Of a stretch of DNA of 64,000 nucleotides, positions 16,955-26,509 are shown piece by piece. Both the position numbers and the translations under genes were made by a program. The stretch lies in NCBI RefSeq assembly GCF_900115055.1, contig NZ_FOVD01000008.1, positions 163,221-227,220 of the forward strand, written 5' to 3'. Numbering within the stretch: position 1 is the first letter of the stretch; the number at the start of each line of letters is the position of its first letter. The notes under the pieces are model-generated. The model saw only the letters and a program-made list of their open reading frames with translations, had not been told where the DNA came from and did not search any database. This stretch comes from Chryseobacterium oleae (lineage in GTDB: Bacteria; Bacteroidota; Bacteroidia; Flavobacteriales; Weeksellaceae).

Positions 16955-19900
16955 ATGAAAAAGAAAATTTTATTAGTTAGTGTTTTAGCTGTCGGATTTA
17001 CAGCTGTTTACGGCCAGAGATGGGAGCCGGTAGGACAGAAAGGATCCGAAATCAGAAAAGATGTTGAAGTAAAGCAGGCGTACCGAGTAGATCTTACGTC
17101 CCTTAGAAACCTTCTGAAAGATGCCGTGGAAACAGGAAAGAATGCAAAACCTGTGATTATCTCTCTGCCTACAGCGGAAGGAAAAATCGAAAAATTTGCG
17201 GTATACAGCAATCCGGTGATGGCAAAATCCCTGGTTGAGAAATACCAGCTGGGTTCCTATGTAGGAGCGGGTATAGATGATCCTTCCAAATACATCAGAT
17301 TCAGTACATCTCCTACAGATATGCAGTCTATGATTATCAAAGATGGTGTATTCCAGTTTATAGAACCTATTTCCTCAGATAAAAAAACATATGGGGTTTT
17401 CTATAAAACAAAGAAAACAGCAGGAGAGCATGGCTTTGAATGCGGAATGGATGAAAAGGATGTAAAAGAAATAAAAGCACTGGAGGCTAACGGAAAAAAA
17501 AATCTCTCTAACGTAGGGATTACCAGCAGACCTTCAAGCACAAAATACAGAACCTACAGACTGGCACTTTCCGTTACAGGAGAATATACCCAGTTCCATG
17601 GCGGAACTCCGGCCGGAGCATTGGCCGCAATGAACAATACAATGAGCCGTGTGAACGGGATCTTTGAAAAAGATTTTGGAATTCACCTTATAGTTCAGGA
17701 CTTACCGGGAATTATTTATACTAACGCTGCCACTGATCCTTATTCTGATTCAGGGCCAGGCGTTGATGACGCTTTATGGAGTGGAGAATTAATGACTACG
17801 CTTACCACCAATGTAGGTAGCGGGCTGTTTGACATCGGTCACCTTTTTGGAGCTTCCGGCGGTGGCGGTATGGCAGGATGTATAGGATGTGTATGCAGCG
17901 ATGATACAGCGCTTGACAATGATGGAGTTCCTTCAAATTATAAAGGCGCAGGATTTACTTCTCCATCCGATGCGATTCCTCAGGGAGATTCATTCGACAT
18001 AGATTATGTAGCCCATGAAATGGGACATCAGTTTGGGGGAAATCATACGTTTTCACACAACTCTGAAGATTCTGGGGCCAATGTGGAGCCGGGAGGAGGA
18101 ACCACCATTATGGCCTATGCGGGAATTACCAACGATAATGTTCAAATGGTGAGTAATCCGTATTTCCATTATAAAAGTATCGACCAGATCCTGACCAATA
18201 TGGAAGGGAAAGCAGGATGTGGTACATCAGTGGAAATTGACAATAATACAGCACCAGCTATTTCTCCGATTGCATCTTATACCATCCCTAAAGGAACAGC
18301 TTACTATCTTGAAGCTAATGCGGTAGATGCTCAGAATGATCCGATAAAGTATACCTGGGAACAAAATGATAGTGTAGGTGGCGGAACTACCATTTCCGGA
18401 GATACCGGTTGGGGGTATAATGAACAGGGCGCTTTGACCAGATCTTACACAGGAACAGCCAGCGGAAGAAGATATTTCCCTAAACTGGAAACGGTAATGA
18501 ACGGTTCATTAACCAATAAACAGGACTGGGAAACAGTTTCTTACATTCCGAGAACACTTAAATATGCAGTGACCGTAAGGGATGAAAATCCTCAGCGCCC
18601 AATGCATTCCTCTTCAGATGTAACATTGACAGTAGGAAGTGAAGGGCCATTTAAGTTTAATGGATTGACCGCGGCTACTTTACTGTATAACAATGCATCC
18701 AATACCATTAATTGGGATGCTGCCAATACAAACAATGCGCCTTACAATGTGGCCAATGTAAAAATAGATTATACTGCAGATAACGGGATCACGTGGACAG
18801 ATCTAGCCGCTTCAGTACCTAATACAGGAAGCTATGCAGTACAGATGCCAGCCAACCTTACCGGTGCGGTTAAGCTTAGAATATCTGCATTGGGGAATGT
18901 GTTTTATGCAGTATCTCCTGCCGTTAATGTGGGAGCAGCACCTACATCAGCTGCAGCAGCCCCTACGGGAGTTTCTTCTATAGGCAGGGAAGTTTTCAAA
19001 ACAACAGCCAGAATATCATGGAACAGCGTACCTGGAGCCAATACCTATTCTGTCAATTACAGAAAACAGGGTGAAACCAACTGGCAAAATACAACAAGTC
19101 CAACGGGTTCTGTAGTGTTGAGCAATCTGGAAGATGAAAAGAATTATGAAGTACAGGTGGCAGCGGTTGTCAATAACATGCCGGGTACTTTCTCTGCTAC
19201 GTATGCTTTTAAAACTAAAGGTCTAACAACGGGAGTAGATTATTGTATCCTTAATTCAGGAATATCAAATTATTCTGCTATAAGAAGAGTGAGGGTAGCT
19301 AATGTAGATTACGATGATTCTAACTACAGAACATATAAAGATCTTAGCGAGGACCTGACAAAAACGGTTAACCTTACTAAAGGCACTCAATATACTTTTA
19401 AGCCCACAATACGTTCATCACCCGGATATGGATCTAACAGACCTGTAAACATTTCTGTATGGATAGATTATAACAGAAACGGAACATTTGAAGATTCTGA
19501 AAGGGTAGGACAAACTGCCGGAAACTCTCCTGCAGGTGCCTCATCTATCAATTATGGAGATATTATTTTCACAGTACCTGCTACAGCGTATGCCGGAGAT
19601 AAATTATTAAGAATGAGAGTGGTTGCTAAATACGGAACAGGAGCATTAGCCAGTGCATGTGGTGAAATTGCAAGTGGAGCAGGCGGTGTTATGGATCTTC
19701 CTGTGAAGATCACAAGCGGACTGGCTGTGAACGAAACCAAGACTACAAAATCAGAACTGTCCATTTATCCGAATCCTGCCGATACCTATGTAGAAGTAAA
19801 AAACATCAAAGGAAAAGCAGATTATAAGATTTACAGTGCAGACGGAAGATTAGCACTGGAAGGGAAACTGGAAGGACAAAAAATTAATGTGGCAGCATTG

Positions 19901-19972
19901 GTTAAAGGAGTGTACATCATTTCAATTACCAGCGAGACTGAAACTTACAGCACCAAGCTGATTAAGAAATAA
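16955..19972 (+). CDS. T9SS-secreted reprolysin-like zinc metalloprotease
   Basis: A 1,005-residue secreted protease from the ATG at 16955, which gives a normal signal peptide (KKKILLVSVLAVGFTAVYGQ); an ATG 30 bp upstream would add ten residues before it. After a propeptide-like region comes the metalloprotease domain with HEMGHQFGGNH at residues 354-364, the HExxHxxGxxH zinc site of metzincins. It is followed by a fibronectin type III domain (about 668-750), a GEVED-type domain (about 760-920, CGEIASGAGGVMD) and a C-terminal T9SS type A sorting domain (SIYPNPADTYVEV from about 935). The domain order is common in flavobacterial exoproteases that reach the surface or medium. It stands alone, with a strong terminator 80 bp downstream. 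Substrate preference is unknown. Confidence 0.92.
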   Translation: MKKKILLVSVLAVGFTAVYGQRWEPVGQKGSEIRKDVEVKQAYRVDLTSLRNLLKDAVETGKNAKPVIISLPTAEGKIEKFAVYSNPVMAKSLVEKYQLGSYVGAGIDDPSKYIRFSTSPTDMQSMIIKDGVFQFIEPISSDKKTYGVFYKTKKTAGEHGFECGMDEKDVKEIKALEANGKKNLSNVGITSRPSSTKYRTYRLALSVTGEYTQFHGGTPAGALAAMNNTMSRVNGIFEKDFGIHLIVQDLPGIIYTNAATDPYSDSGPGVDDALWSGELMTTLTTNVGSGLFDIGHLFGASGGGGMAGCIGCVCSDDTALDNDGVPSNYKGAGFTSPSDAIPQGDSFDIDYVAHEMGHQFGGNHTFSHNSEDSGANVEPGGGTTIMAYAGITNDNVQMVSNPYFHYKSIDQILTNMEGKAGCGTSVEIDNNTAPAISPIASYTIPKGTAYYLEANAVDAQNDPIKYTWEQNDSVGGGTTISGDTGWGYNEQGALTRSYTGTASGRRYFPKLETVMNGSLTNKQDWETVSYIPRTLKYAVTVRDENPQRPMHSSSDVTLTVGSEGPFKFNGLTAATLLYNNASNTINWDAANTNNAPYNVANVKIDYTADNGITWTDLAASVPNTGSYAVQMPANLTGAVKLRISALGNVFYAVSPAVNVGAAPTSAAAAPTGVSSIGREVFKTTARISWNSVPGANTYSVNYRKQGETNWQNTTSPTGSVVLSNLEDEKNYEVQVAAVVNNMPGTFSATYAFKTKGLTTGVDYCILNSGISNYSAIRRVRVANVDYDDSNYRTYKDLSEDLTKTVNLTKGTQYTFKPTIRSSPGYGSNRPVNISVWIDYNRNGTFEDSERVGQTAGNSPAGASSINYGDIIFTVPATAYAGDKLLRMRVVAKYGTGALASACGEIASGAGGVMDLPVKITSGLAVNETKTTKSELSIYPNPADTYVEVKNIKGKADYKIYSADGRLALEGKLEGQKINVAALVKGVYIISITSETETYSTKLIKK

Positions 19973-20051
19973 AAATGAGATGCTTCAGGTTGAAAAGGCA
20001 GATTAATCACCTGTCCTGAACTGGAGACAGATTTCATGGTACCTTTTGTGA

Positions 20052-20090
20052 AGAAAGAGTCCGGCGTATTGCCGGACTCTTTCTGTTTTT
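20052..20090 (+). terminator. Intrinsic terminator of the metalloprotease gene
   Basis: Perfect 14-bp stem (AGAAAGAGTCCGGC and complement), GTATT loop, then GTTTTT. It lies between convergent genes and mainly suits the forward strand. Confidence 0.92.
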
Positions 20091-20099
20091 ATAGGCTTA

Positions 20100-20477
20100 C
20101 TAATCAATAGGCTCCCACAGTTGGATCTTATTGCCTTCAAGATCCAGGATGTGAAGGAATTTTCCATAGTCATAAGTTTCAATACTGTCCAGGATTGTAA
20201 CATTTTCCTTTTTCAATTCCTCTACCAAAGCTTCAAGGTTTTCCACTCTGTAGTTGATCATAAAATCTTTATCAGAAGGTTCGAAGTATTTTGTATTTTC
20301 GGCAAAAGGAGCCCATTGAGTCAACCCTTTTTTGTTGGGATCTTCACTTTCACGCCACTCAAAACTGGTTCCATACGGGCTTGTTTCAAGGCCAAGATGG
20401 GTTTTATACCATTCGTTCATTGCGCCCGGATCTTTTGATTTGAAAAGGATACCTCCAATTCCTGTTACTTTTTTCAT
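20100..20477 (-). CDS. VOC (glyoxalase/bleomycin-resistance-like) family protein
   Basis: A 125-residue protein from the ATG at 20477; an upstream ATG would add eleven residues that do not belong to the fold. It shows the beta-alpha-beta-beta-beta pattern of the vicinal oxygen chelate superfamily: GIGGILFKSKDP at the start, WYKTHLGLETSPYG, then FMINYRVENLEALVEELK and the closing HILDLEGNKIQLWEP with the conserved Glu. Members bind a metal or a small ligand; specific activity cannot be read. It is convergent with the metalloprotease and divergent from the aldo/keto reductase. TATATTTG on the reverse strand (20549-20542) fits its -7 promoter element. Confidence 0.85.
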   Translation of the reverse strand: MKKVTGIGGILFKSKDPGAMNEWYKTHLGLETSPYGTSFEWRESEDPNKKGLTQWAPFAENTKYFEPSDKDFMINYRVENLEALVEELKKENVTILDSIETYDYGKFLHILDLEGNKIQLWEPID

Positions 20478-20541
20478 GTCTAATTTTTTAATCGTTAGAA
20501 TTAAGATCATCGGGAAGCTGATCGGTGCTTCCGTCTGTTTT

Positions 20542-20549
20542 CAAATATA
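20542..20549 (-). promoter_or_regulatory. Predicted -7 box of the VOC gene
   Basis: Reverse-strand TATATTTG matches TAnnTTTG, 65 bp before the ATG. No clear -33 partner is visible at 17-23 bp. Confidence 0.4.
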
Positions 20550-20745
20550 TGTAAAACTTTTTATCGGAATGTTCTTTTCGTTTTAAATGATAGGCTTTTC
20601 AAGATGAAATAATGTAAATGATCATAGCATAAAAGGTTTAGGTTTAAGAAAAATACAATTCCGTGATTTACATACAAGATTCGTGATTCTGCAAACATCA
20701 GCCTCCTGATTTATGCTGAATTTTGTATCAATAAAAATCAACAAT

Positions 20746-21750
20746 ATGAAATTGAATCAGGTAAAATTAGGAAGTCAGGGTCTGATCATACCCAATATCG
20801 GGCTGGGCTGCATGGGAATGACCGGTTTTGAAGATGCCAATATGTATGGCGAAGCAGACGAAAACGAAGCCATTGCCACCATCCACCGTTCCCTTGAATT
20901 AGGCGGAAACTTTCTGGATACCGCCGATCTTTACGGACCATTTAAAAATGAGCAGCTTATCGCCAAAGCAATCGGAACTAACCGGGATCAGTACATTATC
21001 GCAACGAAATTCGGATGGGAAATAGATGATTCGGATAAAGTAACCTGGGCCATCAACGGAACAAAAGATTACGTAAAAAAAGCCGTGGAAAGATCCCTTA
21101 AAAATTTAAAGACAGACTATATCGATTTGTATTATATGCATCGCCTTGACAAAAATACACCGATTGAAGAAACCGTTGGTGCCATGAGCGATCTTGTTAA
21201 AGAAGGGAAAATAGGATATATCGGCTTGTCTGAAGTATCTTCCGAAACGGTAAGAAGAGCACATGCCGTTCATCCTGTTACCGCAGTACAGAGTGAATAT
21301 TCTTTATTTGAAAGAACGGCGGAGGAGAAAGGAGTTTTGGCAACACTGAGAGAGCTGGGAATAGGTTTTGTAGCGTATTCACCATTAGGTCGTGGATTTT
21401 TGTCAGGCCAGATCCGTTCCATCGATGATCTTCCGGAGCATGACTTCCGAAGAGGAATTCCACGTTTTCAGGAAGGATATTTTGATAAGAATATCGAACT
21501 TGTAAAAGCTGTGGAAAACATGGCTGCAGAAAAGAATATCACTTCTTCACAGCTGGCTCTGGCCTGGATCATCAGTAAAGGCATCGTCCCGATTCCTGGA
21601 ACCAAGCGCAGAAAATATGTGGAACAGAATATTGAAGCGGCTGGAATTCAGTTGAGCGAAGCCGATATTTTGAAACTGGAAAGTATCGTACCTTTGGGAA
21701 CAGATACAGGCGCTCCGTATGATGAGTTCAGCATGGGGCTTTTAGATTAA
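20746..21750 (+). CDS. Aldo/keto reductase
   Basis: A 334-residue NADPH-dependent aldo/keto reductase from the ATG at 20746. The catalytic tetrad is visible: Asp and Tyr in LDTADLYGPF, Lys in IIATKFGW and His in YYMHRLD. GCMGMTGF near the start and the C-terminal IPGTKRRKYVEQNIEA (cofactor-binding) place it with YakC/AKR13-like enzymes that act on small aldehydes and ketones. It is followed after 16 bp by an AraC regulator, probably co-transcribed, an arrangement in which the regulator commonly controls the reductase. Upstream, GAATTTTG near 20720 is one or two bases from a -7 box, too weak to call. Confidence 0.93.
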   Translation: MKLNQVKLGSQGLIIPNIGLGCMGMTGFEDANMYGEADENEAIATIHRSLELGGNFLDTADLYGPFKNEQLIAKAIGTNRDQYIIATKFGWEIDDSDKVTWAINGTKDYVKKAVERSLKNLKTDYIDLYYMHRLDKNTPIEETVGAMSDLVKEGKIGYIGLSEVSSETVRRAHAVHPVTAVQSEYSLFERTAEEKGVLATLRELGIGFVAYSPLGRGFLSGQIRSIDDLPEHDFRRGIPRFQEGYFDKNIELVKAVENMAAEKNITSSQLALAWIISKGIVPIPGTKRRKYVEQNIEAAGIQLSEADILKLESIVPLGTDTGAPYDEFSMGLLD

Positions 21751-21766
21751 ACATACATCATAAGCT

Positions 21767-22669
21767 ATGAATACCATTCACTCTGTTTCCGCTTTTCACC
21801 GTTTACTGTCGCTGCCGGAGCCCAAACATCCGCTGGTAAGTGTGATCAATTTGTCAGAAAGCATATTTCTGGAAGACGAAGTCTGGAAAGGTTTTGTCAA
21901 CAGGTTTTACTGTGTTGCCCTGAAACGGGAATCAAAAGGAAAAGTAAGGTATGGTCAGCAGCATTATGATTACGATAAAGGAGTTCTGAGTTTTACTGCG
22001 CCTAATCAGGTGCAGTATCTCGACTTGGACAGCATAGAGTGTGGGGCAGGATATCTGTTGATCTTTCATGAAGACTTTATATTGAGACATACTTTAGCCC
22101 AAACTATTTCCGGCTACGGATTCTTTTCCTATGCAGTGAATGAGGCTTTGCATTTATCTGAAGATGAAGAAACTAACCTGATTGAGATTCTTCATAAAAT
22201 TGATAAAGAATGCCAGCATATCGATCAACATACCCAGGAAATTATTCTGTCACAAATTGATTTGTTGCTAAATTATTCCAATCGTTTCTACGAACGGCAG
22301 TTTATTACCCGAAAAAATGGCAATCAGCAGCTTCTGGCCAGATTTGAGAAGTTTCTGAATGATTATTTTGATCAGGAACAGTCTGCAGAAAAAGGGCTTT
22401 TAACGGTACATCTCATCGCAGAAGCCATGAACCTTTCACCCAATTATCTGAGTGATCTTCTCCGGATTCAGACAGGCCAGAATACCCAGCAGCATATCCA
22501 TGAAAAGCTGATCAGTAAAGCCAAAGAAAAGTTGTCTGCAACTGAATTGTCAGTAAGTGAAATCGCTTACAGCTTAGGGTTTGAGCATGCCCAGTCTTTC
22601 AGTACCTTATTTAAAAAGAAAACCAGAATGGCTCCTTTAGAATTCCGGGCGGGATTTCGTTTTAACTGA
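21767..22669 (+). CDS. AraC family transcriptional regulator
   Basis: A 300-residue regulator. The N-terminal part (about 1-190) is a cupin-like sensor found in AraC proteins (SKGKVRYGQQHYDYDKGVLSFTAPNQ); the C-terminal ~100 residues hold two helix-turn-helix units, LTVHLIAEAMNLSPNYLSDLLR and LSVSEIAYSLGFEHAQSFSTLFKKK, with the ending MAPLEFR typical of the family. It starts 16 bp after the aldo/keto reductase stop, so the two form an operon. The inducer is unknown. Confidence 0.9.
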   Translation: MNTIHSVSAFHRLLSLPEPKHPLVSVINLSESIFLEDEVWKGFVNRFYCVALKRESKGKVRYGQQHYDYDKGVLSFTAPNQVQYLDLDSIECGAGYLLIFHEDFILRHTLAQTISGYGFFSYAVNEALHLSEDEETNLIEILHKIDKECQHIDQHTQEIILSQIDLLLNYSNRFYERQFITRKNGNQQLLARFEKFLNDYFDQEQSAEKGLLTVHLIAEAMNLSPNYLSDLLRIQTGQNTQQHIHEKLISKAKEKLSATELSVSEIAYSLGFEHAQSFSTLFKKKTRMAPLEFRAGFRFN

Positions 22670-22745
22670 TTCAAAAAAGTATTTTGAAGGAATTTACTGA
22701 AATGCTTACATTTGGGTTCTGTCTCTATGGCTAACCCAATCACTT

Positions 22746-23510
22746 ATGAAAAAAAATATACCTAGCTTTCTCAAATTCACCTGGCTTCCTTTATCACTTA
22801 TCCTGATCTGCGGATGCGCAAAAGAGGAAAAAAAGCCTCAATCTCCTGATAAAACGCTCTCAAATACTACAGCTGCTGCCAATTCTGAAAAAGCTGAACC
22901 CGTTGTTGAAACGAAAAAAGATCCCTCCGAATTTGTACCGGAAGGCTATAAAATTTTTGATAAATCTTTCGGAGACTTAAATAAAGATGGGGCAGAAGAC
23001 TGTATTCTCATCATCAAAAAAGTAGATCCGGCTAATATCATTACCGACGAATATCGCGGAAAACTCGACCGCAACCGCCGCGGAATTATCGTTCTTTTCA
23101 AAAAAGGACAGGGTTATGAAATCGCCTCCAAAAATGAAACCTGCTTCTCCTCAGAAAACGAAGAAGGAGGCGTTTATTACGCACCCGAACTGGATGTTTA
23201 TGCCGAAAAAGGAAAGTTGTACATTCATTATGCCCACGGCAGATATGGCTACTGGACCTATACTTTCAGATATGGAAGCTCAGATTTTGAACTGATAGGT
23301 TATGATGGCAGCTCCAATACAGGTCCAAGAGTGAACAGTACAACCAGTATTAATTTTTTAACGGGAAAACAGCTTGACAAAACCAATGTGAATGAAGGCG
23401 CGGAAGGCGGTGACGAAGTATTTGAAGACAGCTGGAAAAAACTAAAAACCACAAAACTGATGACCCTTTCGGAGATCAAGGATTTTGATGAACTGGATTT
23501 TTATGATTAA
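22746..23510 (+). CDS. Lipoprotein with a calcium-binding-like DxNxDG loop
   Basis: A 254-residue predicted lipoprotein (signal peptide ending in LICGC, modified Cys C24), then a low-complexity Lys/Glu/Ser linker and a globular part. FGDLNKDGAEDCILII near residues 77-92 matches the D-x-N-x-D-G-x-x-D loop of FG-GAP/EF-hand-like calcium sites, and the pattern of short strands around it is common in uncharacterised flavobacterial VCBS-like proteins. The function is not recognised. It is preceded by a 76-bp gap after the AraC gene and followed by repeat-rich DNA, so it seems to stand alone. Confidence 0.7.
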   Translation: MKKNIPSFLKFTWLPLSLILICGCAKEEKKPQSPDKTLSNTTAAANSEKAEPVVETKKDPSEFVPEGYKIFDKSFGDLNKDGAEDCILIIKKVDPANIITDEYRGKLDRNRRGIIVLFKKGQGYEIASKNETCFSSENEEGGVYYAPELDVYAEKGKLYIHYAHGRYGYWTYTFRYGSSDFELIGYDGSSNTGPRVNSTTSINFLTGKQLDKTNVNEGAEGGDEVFEDSWKKLKTTKLMTLSEIKDFDELDFYD

Positions 23511-23854
23511 AGAGATACCAGATGCTAGACATCAGATTTCAGACCAAGGCTACGATCAAGGTTTAGACTTAGATTGTCAATGGTGAATGATAGATTTGAG
23601 AACCAAGAACCAAAAGCTAAGATATAAGGCATCAGATTTCAGACATGAGACCTTGAACCTTGCTGAAAATCTTTGATTTTCTTGCGCCTTACATATTCAC
23701 ATTTGAAAAAGCCTTGCGTCCTTGCGTTTATCCAAAAAACGATCTGCTTATCTAAGCATTTAAACAATGGTCGGGCTAACTTATTTACTAAGAACCAACA
23801 ACCAACAGCATTACTTTAACTGGAAACTAGCAACTGATAACCAGCAACCTGTAG
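23511..23854 (+). repeat. Repeat-rich intergenic region, partial copy 2 of the dispersed repeat
   Basis: GATACCAGATGCTAGACATCAGATTTCAGA and, from 23583, GAATGATAGATTTGAGAACC with GCATCAGATTTCAGACATGAGACC repeat blocks of copy 1. The rest contains CTTGCG...CCTTGCG short repeats near 23700-23730 and CAACCAACAGC / CCAGCAACCTG runs near 23800-23855. No gene is visible in these 344 bp. Confidence 0.65.
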
Positions 23855-24358
23855 CTACAACTTCACACTCATATCCTGCACCTCTTCAGCCGAAAAGCCA
23901 TAGATCTGCGGAGTTTTCACATCCAGTAGATTAAGATAAATATACAGTTCGCCTCTGTGGTGGATCTCATGTTCTATCATAGCTCTTAACCATTTCCAGA
24001 TGGAAATTTCATTCCCCGGAGGTGTCAGACATTTCCGGTTCAGGTCTTCATCAGAAAGTCTGCTGATGATTTCTATCGTCTGTCGGTGCATTTCATTAAA
24101 GAAAGCAAGGATATTGTCATAGCCGTCTGCCAGCTCCTTTCCGCAACCCTGGTAAGCACTTTTTCTTCCTGAAATGGTTTCCCCGTACATATACCTTTCT
24201 ATCGCAGCAATATGCCGGATCTGATCTCCGATGGTAAATTTTTCCGGTTTATAGGAAAAATCAAGTTGCTCCGGCGGAACAACTTCAATGAGCCGAAGCG
24301 TTCTTGCCCGCACTTTTTCATAATAATCAATAAATGACTGTACAGAGGTGATTTCCAT
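23855..24358 (-). CDS. DinB family protein
   Basis: A 167-residue four-helix-bundle protein of the DinB/YfiT group. The three-histidine metal site is recognisable: one His in IGDQIRHIAAIERYMYGE (helix 2) and the others in MIEHEIHHRGELYIYL (helix 4). Members are metal-dependent enzymes or thiol transferases of mostly unknown substrate. It is followed on the same strand direction by no close partner; the TetX-like monooxygenase gene lies 78 bp upstream on the same strand, so co-transcription with it is possible. Confidence 0.85.
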   Translation of the reverse strand: MEITSVQSFIDYYEKVRARTLRLIEVVPPEQLDFSYKPEKFTIGDQIRHIAAIERYMYGETISGRKSAYQGCGKELADGYDNILAFFNEMHRQTIEIISRLSDEDLNRKCLTPPGNEISIWKWLRAMIEHEIHHRGELYIYLNLLDVKTPQIYGFSAEEVQDMSVKL

Positions 24359-24436
24359 GACTCGATCTTTTGATCCTTTAAATTATTGAAAATTCAGAGA
24401 CGGGCAAAAACATTTCGGATTATTTTGTGTTAAAAC

Positions 24437-25597
24437 TTAATGACTGGTGAAAAATTCCAGCATCGTAGCCAGTGCGGTTTCAGAATGCATCTTATCACCG
24501 TTTTCCAAAGATTCTCTGGTGGCTTCGGCAGCTCTTTTTTGCATCTGATGTTCATAATGGGAGATAGCTTCCTGCAACGTGCTGAACTGATCAGACGTTA
24601 GATACTGACTGAGTTCTAAAGCATCCAGCATCGCCATATTGGCACCTTCTCCGGCAAAGGGCGGCATCACATGAGCGGCATCACCAAGCAAAGTCAGATT
24701 AGGCTGAGTTTCCCATGTCTGATCCAATGGCATTGAATAGATAGGTCGCGGAATAAAAGGAACCGAAGCATTTTCGAAAAGCTCGTACCAGATGCTGTTC
24801 CATTCAGGATATTCGTTTTTAAACCATTCCAGGATCTGTTTTTGATCAGAAAAATCAAGTCTGCTTTCCTTCGCCCAGTTTTCATCTGTTCTGAAACTGG
24901 CATAAAATCCAAGATCACCGCTTCCTTTCTGACCCAACAGAAGATTTTTATTGTTTCCGAAAGCCATTATTTTCCCGTCTTTAATCAGTTCTTTGACATG
25001 AGGAGCAGATTTTTCAGCGTTGGAAACATTCCCTTCCAGCATTAAAATTCCCGAATAGATAGGCTTAAGGTCTGTCAGGTAAGGACGGATCTTTGAATTG
25101 GCACCATCCGCAGCAATCAAAATATCTGCATACGCTGAAGAACCGTTTTTAAAATGCAGGAGCCAGCCTCCGTTTTGTGCTTCCATTGAAAGAAAATGAC
25201 TATCCCATACCACAGTTTCAGGTTGTAAAGAGTCGAGAAGCATATTTCTCAGCGGTCCACGGTCTATTTCAGGACGGAAATGCTGATTCCCGAAATCTTC
25301 ATCAGGTTTTGTTTCATGGTCACTGTAAATTATTTCTGCATGTTCATTTACAATCAGTGTTTTGTCTGCACCGGGACGGTAATTTTGTTTGAATTCTTCC
25401 AGCAGGTCTGCTCCTCGCAGGGCATCCATTCCCGAACCTTCATGCATATCGAGAGGAGAGCCCTGTACTCTCGCATTTCTATTGAGGTCTCTTTCATATA
25501 CTTTTACGTCAGCACCTTTAAGCTGTAAAAGTCTGGCCAGCGTCAACCCTCCGGGACCGCCGCCTACTATAGCGATTGATTTATTTTCTATGAGCAT
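24437..25597 (-). CDS. TetX-like FAD-dependent monooxygenase
   Basis: A 386-residue class A flavin monooxygenase. It has the N-terminal GxGxxG (IAIVGGGPGGLTLARLLQ), the ERD-type ribose-binding end of strand 2 (VKVYERD), the LRNMLLDSL segment with the FAD-contacting Arg, and the second FAD motif LLGDAAHVMPPFAGEGANMA. Overall order and many short stretches match the tetracycline destructase Tet(X). However, by eye the substrate-side His of Tet(X) (GALHFGISF) corresponds to Gly here (GDLGFYASF) and the neighbouring Asn-rich loop is absent, so tetracycline inactivation should not be assumed. An AraC regulator gene lies immediately upstream on the same strand, its 3' end overlapping the predicted promoter of this gene. 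Confidence 0.88.
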   Translation of the reverse strand: MLIENKSIAIVGGGPGGLTLARLLQLKGADVKVYERDLNRNARVQGSPLDMHEGSGMDALRGADLLEEFKQNYRPGADKTLIVNEHAEIIYSDHETKPDEDFGNQHFRPEIDRGPLRNMLLDSLQPETVVWDSHFLSMEAQNGGWLLHFKNGSSAYADILIAADGANSKIRPYLTDLKPIYSGILMLEGNVSNAEKSAPHVKELIKDGKIMAFGNNKNLLLGQKGSGDLGFYASFRTDENWAKESRLDFSDQKQILEWFKNEYPEWNSIWYELFENASVPFIPRPIYSMPLDQTWETQPNLTLLGDAAHVMPPFAGEGANMAMLDALELSQYLTSDQFSTLQEAISHYEHQMQKRAAEATRESLENGDKMHSETALATMLEFFTSH

Positions 25598-25617
25598 TGT
25601 AATTTGTTTTACTGATG

Positions 25618-25625
25618 CAAAATTA
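25618..25625 (-). promoter_or_regulatory. Predicted -7 box of the monooxygenase gene
   Basis: Reverse-strand TAATTTTG matches TAnnTTTG, 20 bp before the ATG, and overlaps the last codon of the upstream AraC gene. The monooxygenase could therefore be transcribed separately from its regulator. Confidence 0.45.
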
Positions 25626-26381
25626 TTTCTGTTTCAAGACAGATAATAGTATAAATCGGTCATTTTTGTTTTTGGATAATTCTTTCGGAGCCACGCCGGA
25701 AAATTTTTTGATTTCTTTAATGAAATGGGTCTGATCTGCAAAATTAAGTTCCGGAAACAGTTTACCCTCAGCAATATGCTCCAATGATGCTCTGAAACGG
25801 AGAATAGTAGAATAAGCCTTTAACGAAAGGCCAAACTGCTGATTGAAATAACGGTTAATCTGTCTGCTGCTCCAACCAGTCTGTTCCGAAAGTTCCTTTA
25901 CACTCATCTCGCCGTTTGATGAATAGATAAGGTCGAAAAGCTTACGTTTTCTTTCATCAACGGTTTCGGGGAGAAGATCTGTTACGATTTGGGATATTTT
26001 TTTAGTGAATGTCTTAAGGTTTTTGAGATCTTCTGCCGTGAGATTCCAAAAGTTTTCCGGAAGAACTCTTGCCGTATTGAGAAGATCCGCAATGGAGGTT
26101 TTTAAAATATATTCAACAGCTATAGGTCTGAAACTGACCACATAGGCTATGGTTCCCGGTGGAGTTTCTCTCTGTTCCGGAGCCGTTTCGAGGCCGATAA
26201 GAAAAACTTGGAAAGGATCATTAGGTCCGGATCGTATAAAAAAGAGATCAACTCTTCCGTCGGGCATTACGACGACTTCTTTAGCTGTATCTGTCGGATT
26301 ATGAAACATACCGATATTTTCTACAAAGCTGTTCAGAGATAGATCTGGCTTGATAAATTGACAGTAGAATTCATTGTTCAT
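25623..26381 (-). CDS. AraC family transcriptional regulator next to the monooxygenase
   Basis: A 252-residue protein. The N-terminal ~140 residues (IKPDLSLNSFVENIGMFHN ... VVMPDGRVDLFF) resemble the DUF6597-type sensor found in many AraC proteins; the C-terminal domain has the double HTH, with MSVKELSEQTGWSSRQINRYFNQ as the first and LNFADQTHFIKEIKKFSGVAPKEL as the second unit. It is encoded 25 bp upstream of the TetX-like gene on the same strand and is the likely local regulator. The ligand is unknown. Confidence 0.87.
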   Translation of the reverse strand: MNNEFYCQFIKPDLSLNSFVENIGMFHNPTDTAKEVVVMPDGRVDLFFIRSGPNDPFQVFLIGLETAPEQRETPPGTIAYVVSFRPIAVEYILKTSIADLLNTARVLPENFWNLTAEDLKNLKTFTKKISQIVTDLLPETVDERKRKLFDLIYSSNGEMSVKELSEQTGWSSRQINRYFNQQFGLSLKAYSTILRFRASLEHIAEGKLFPELNFADQTHFIKEIKKFSGVAPKELSKNKNDRFILLSVLKQK

Positions 26382-26509
26382 AGAATGGCAGTTCGGTATT
26401 TTAAAAAAGGAAATTACGAAAAAACTGTAATTGAACAGAATAATTCTGTACGGGTTTTAGAGAGTTATAAGTTATGAATGATGAGTTTTGAGTTTTAGGG
26501 GTGTGAATT

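Noticed and set aside
24437..25597. Tetracycline resistance gene tet(X)
   Set aside because: Family resemblance is clear, but the aligned substrate His and Asn-rich loop are missing by eye, so a resistance call is not supported.
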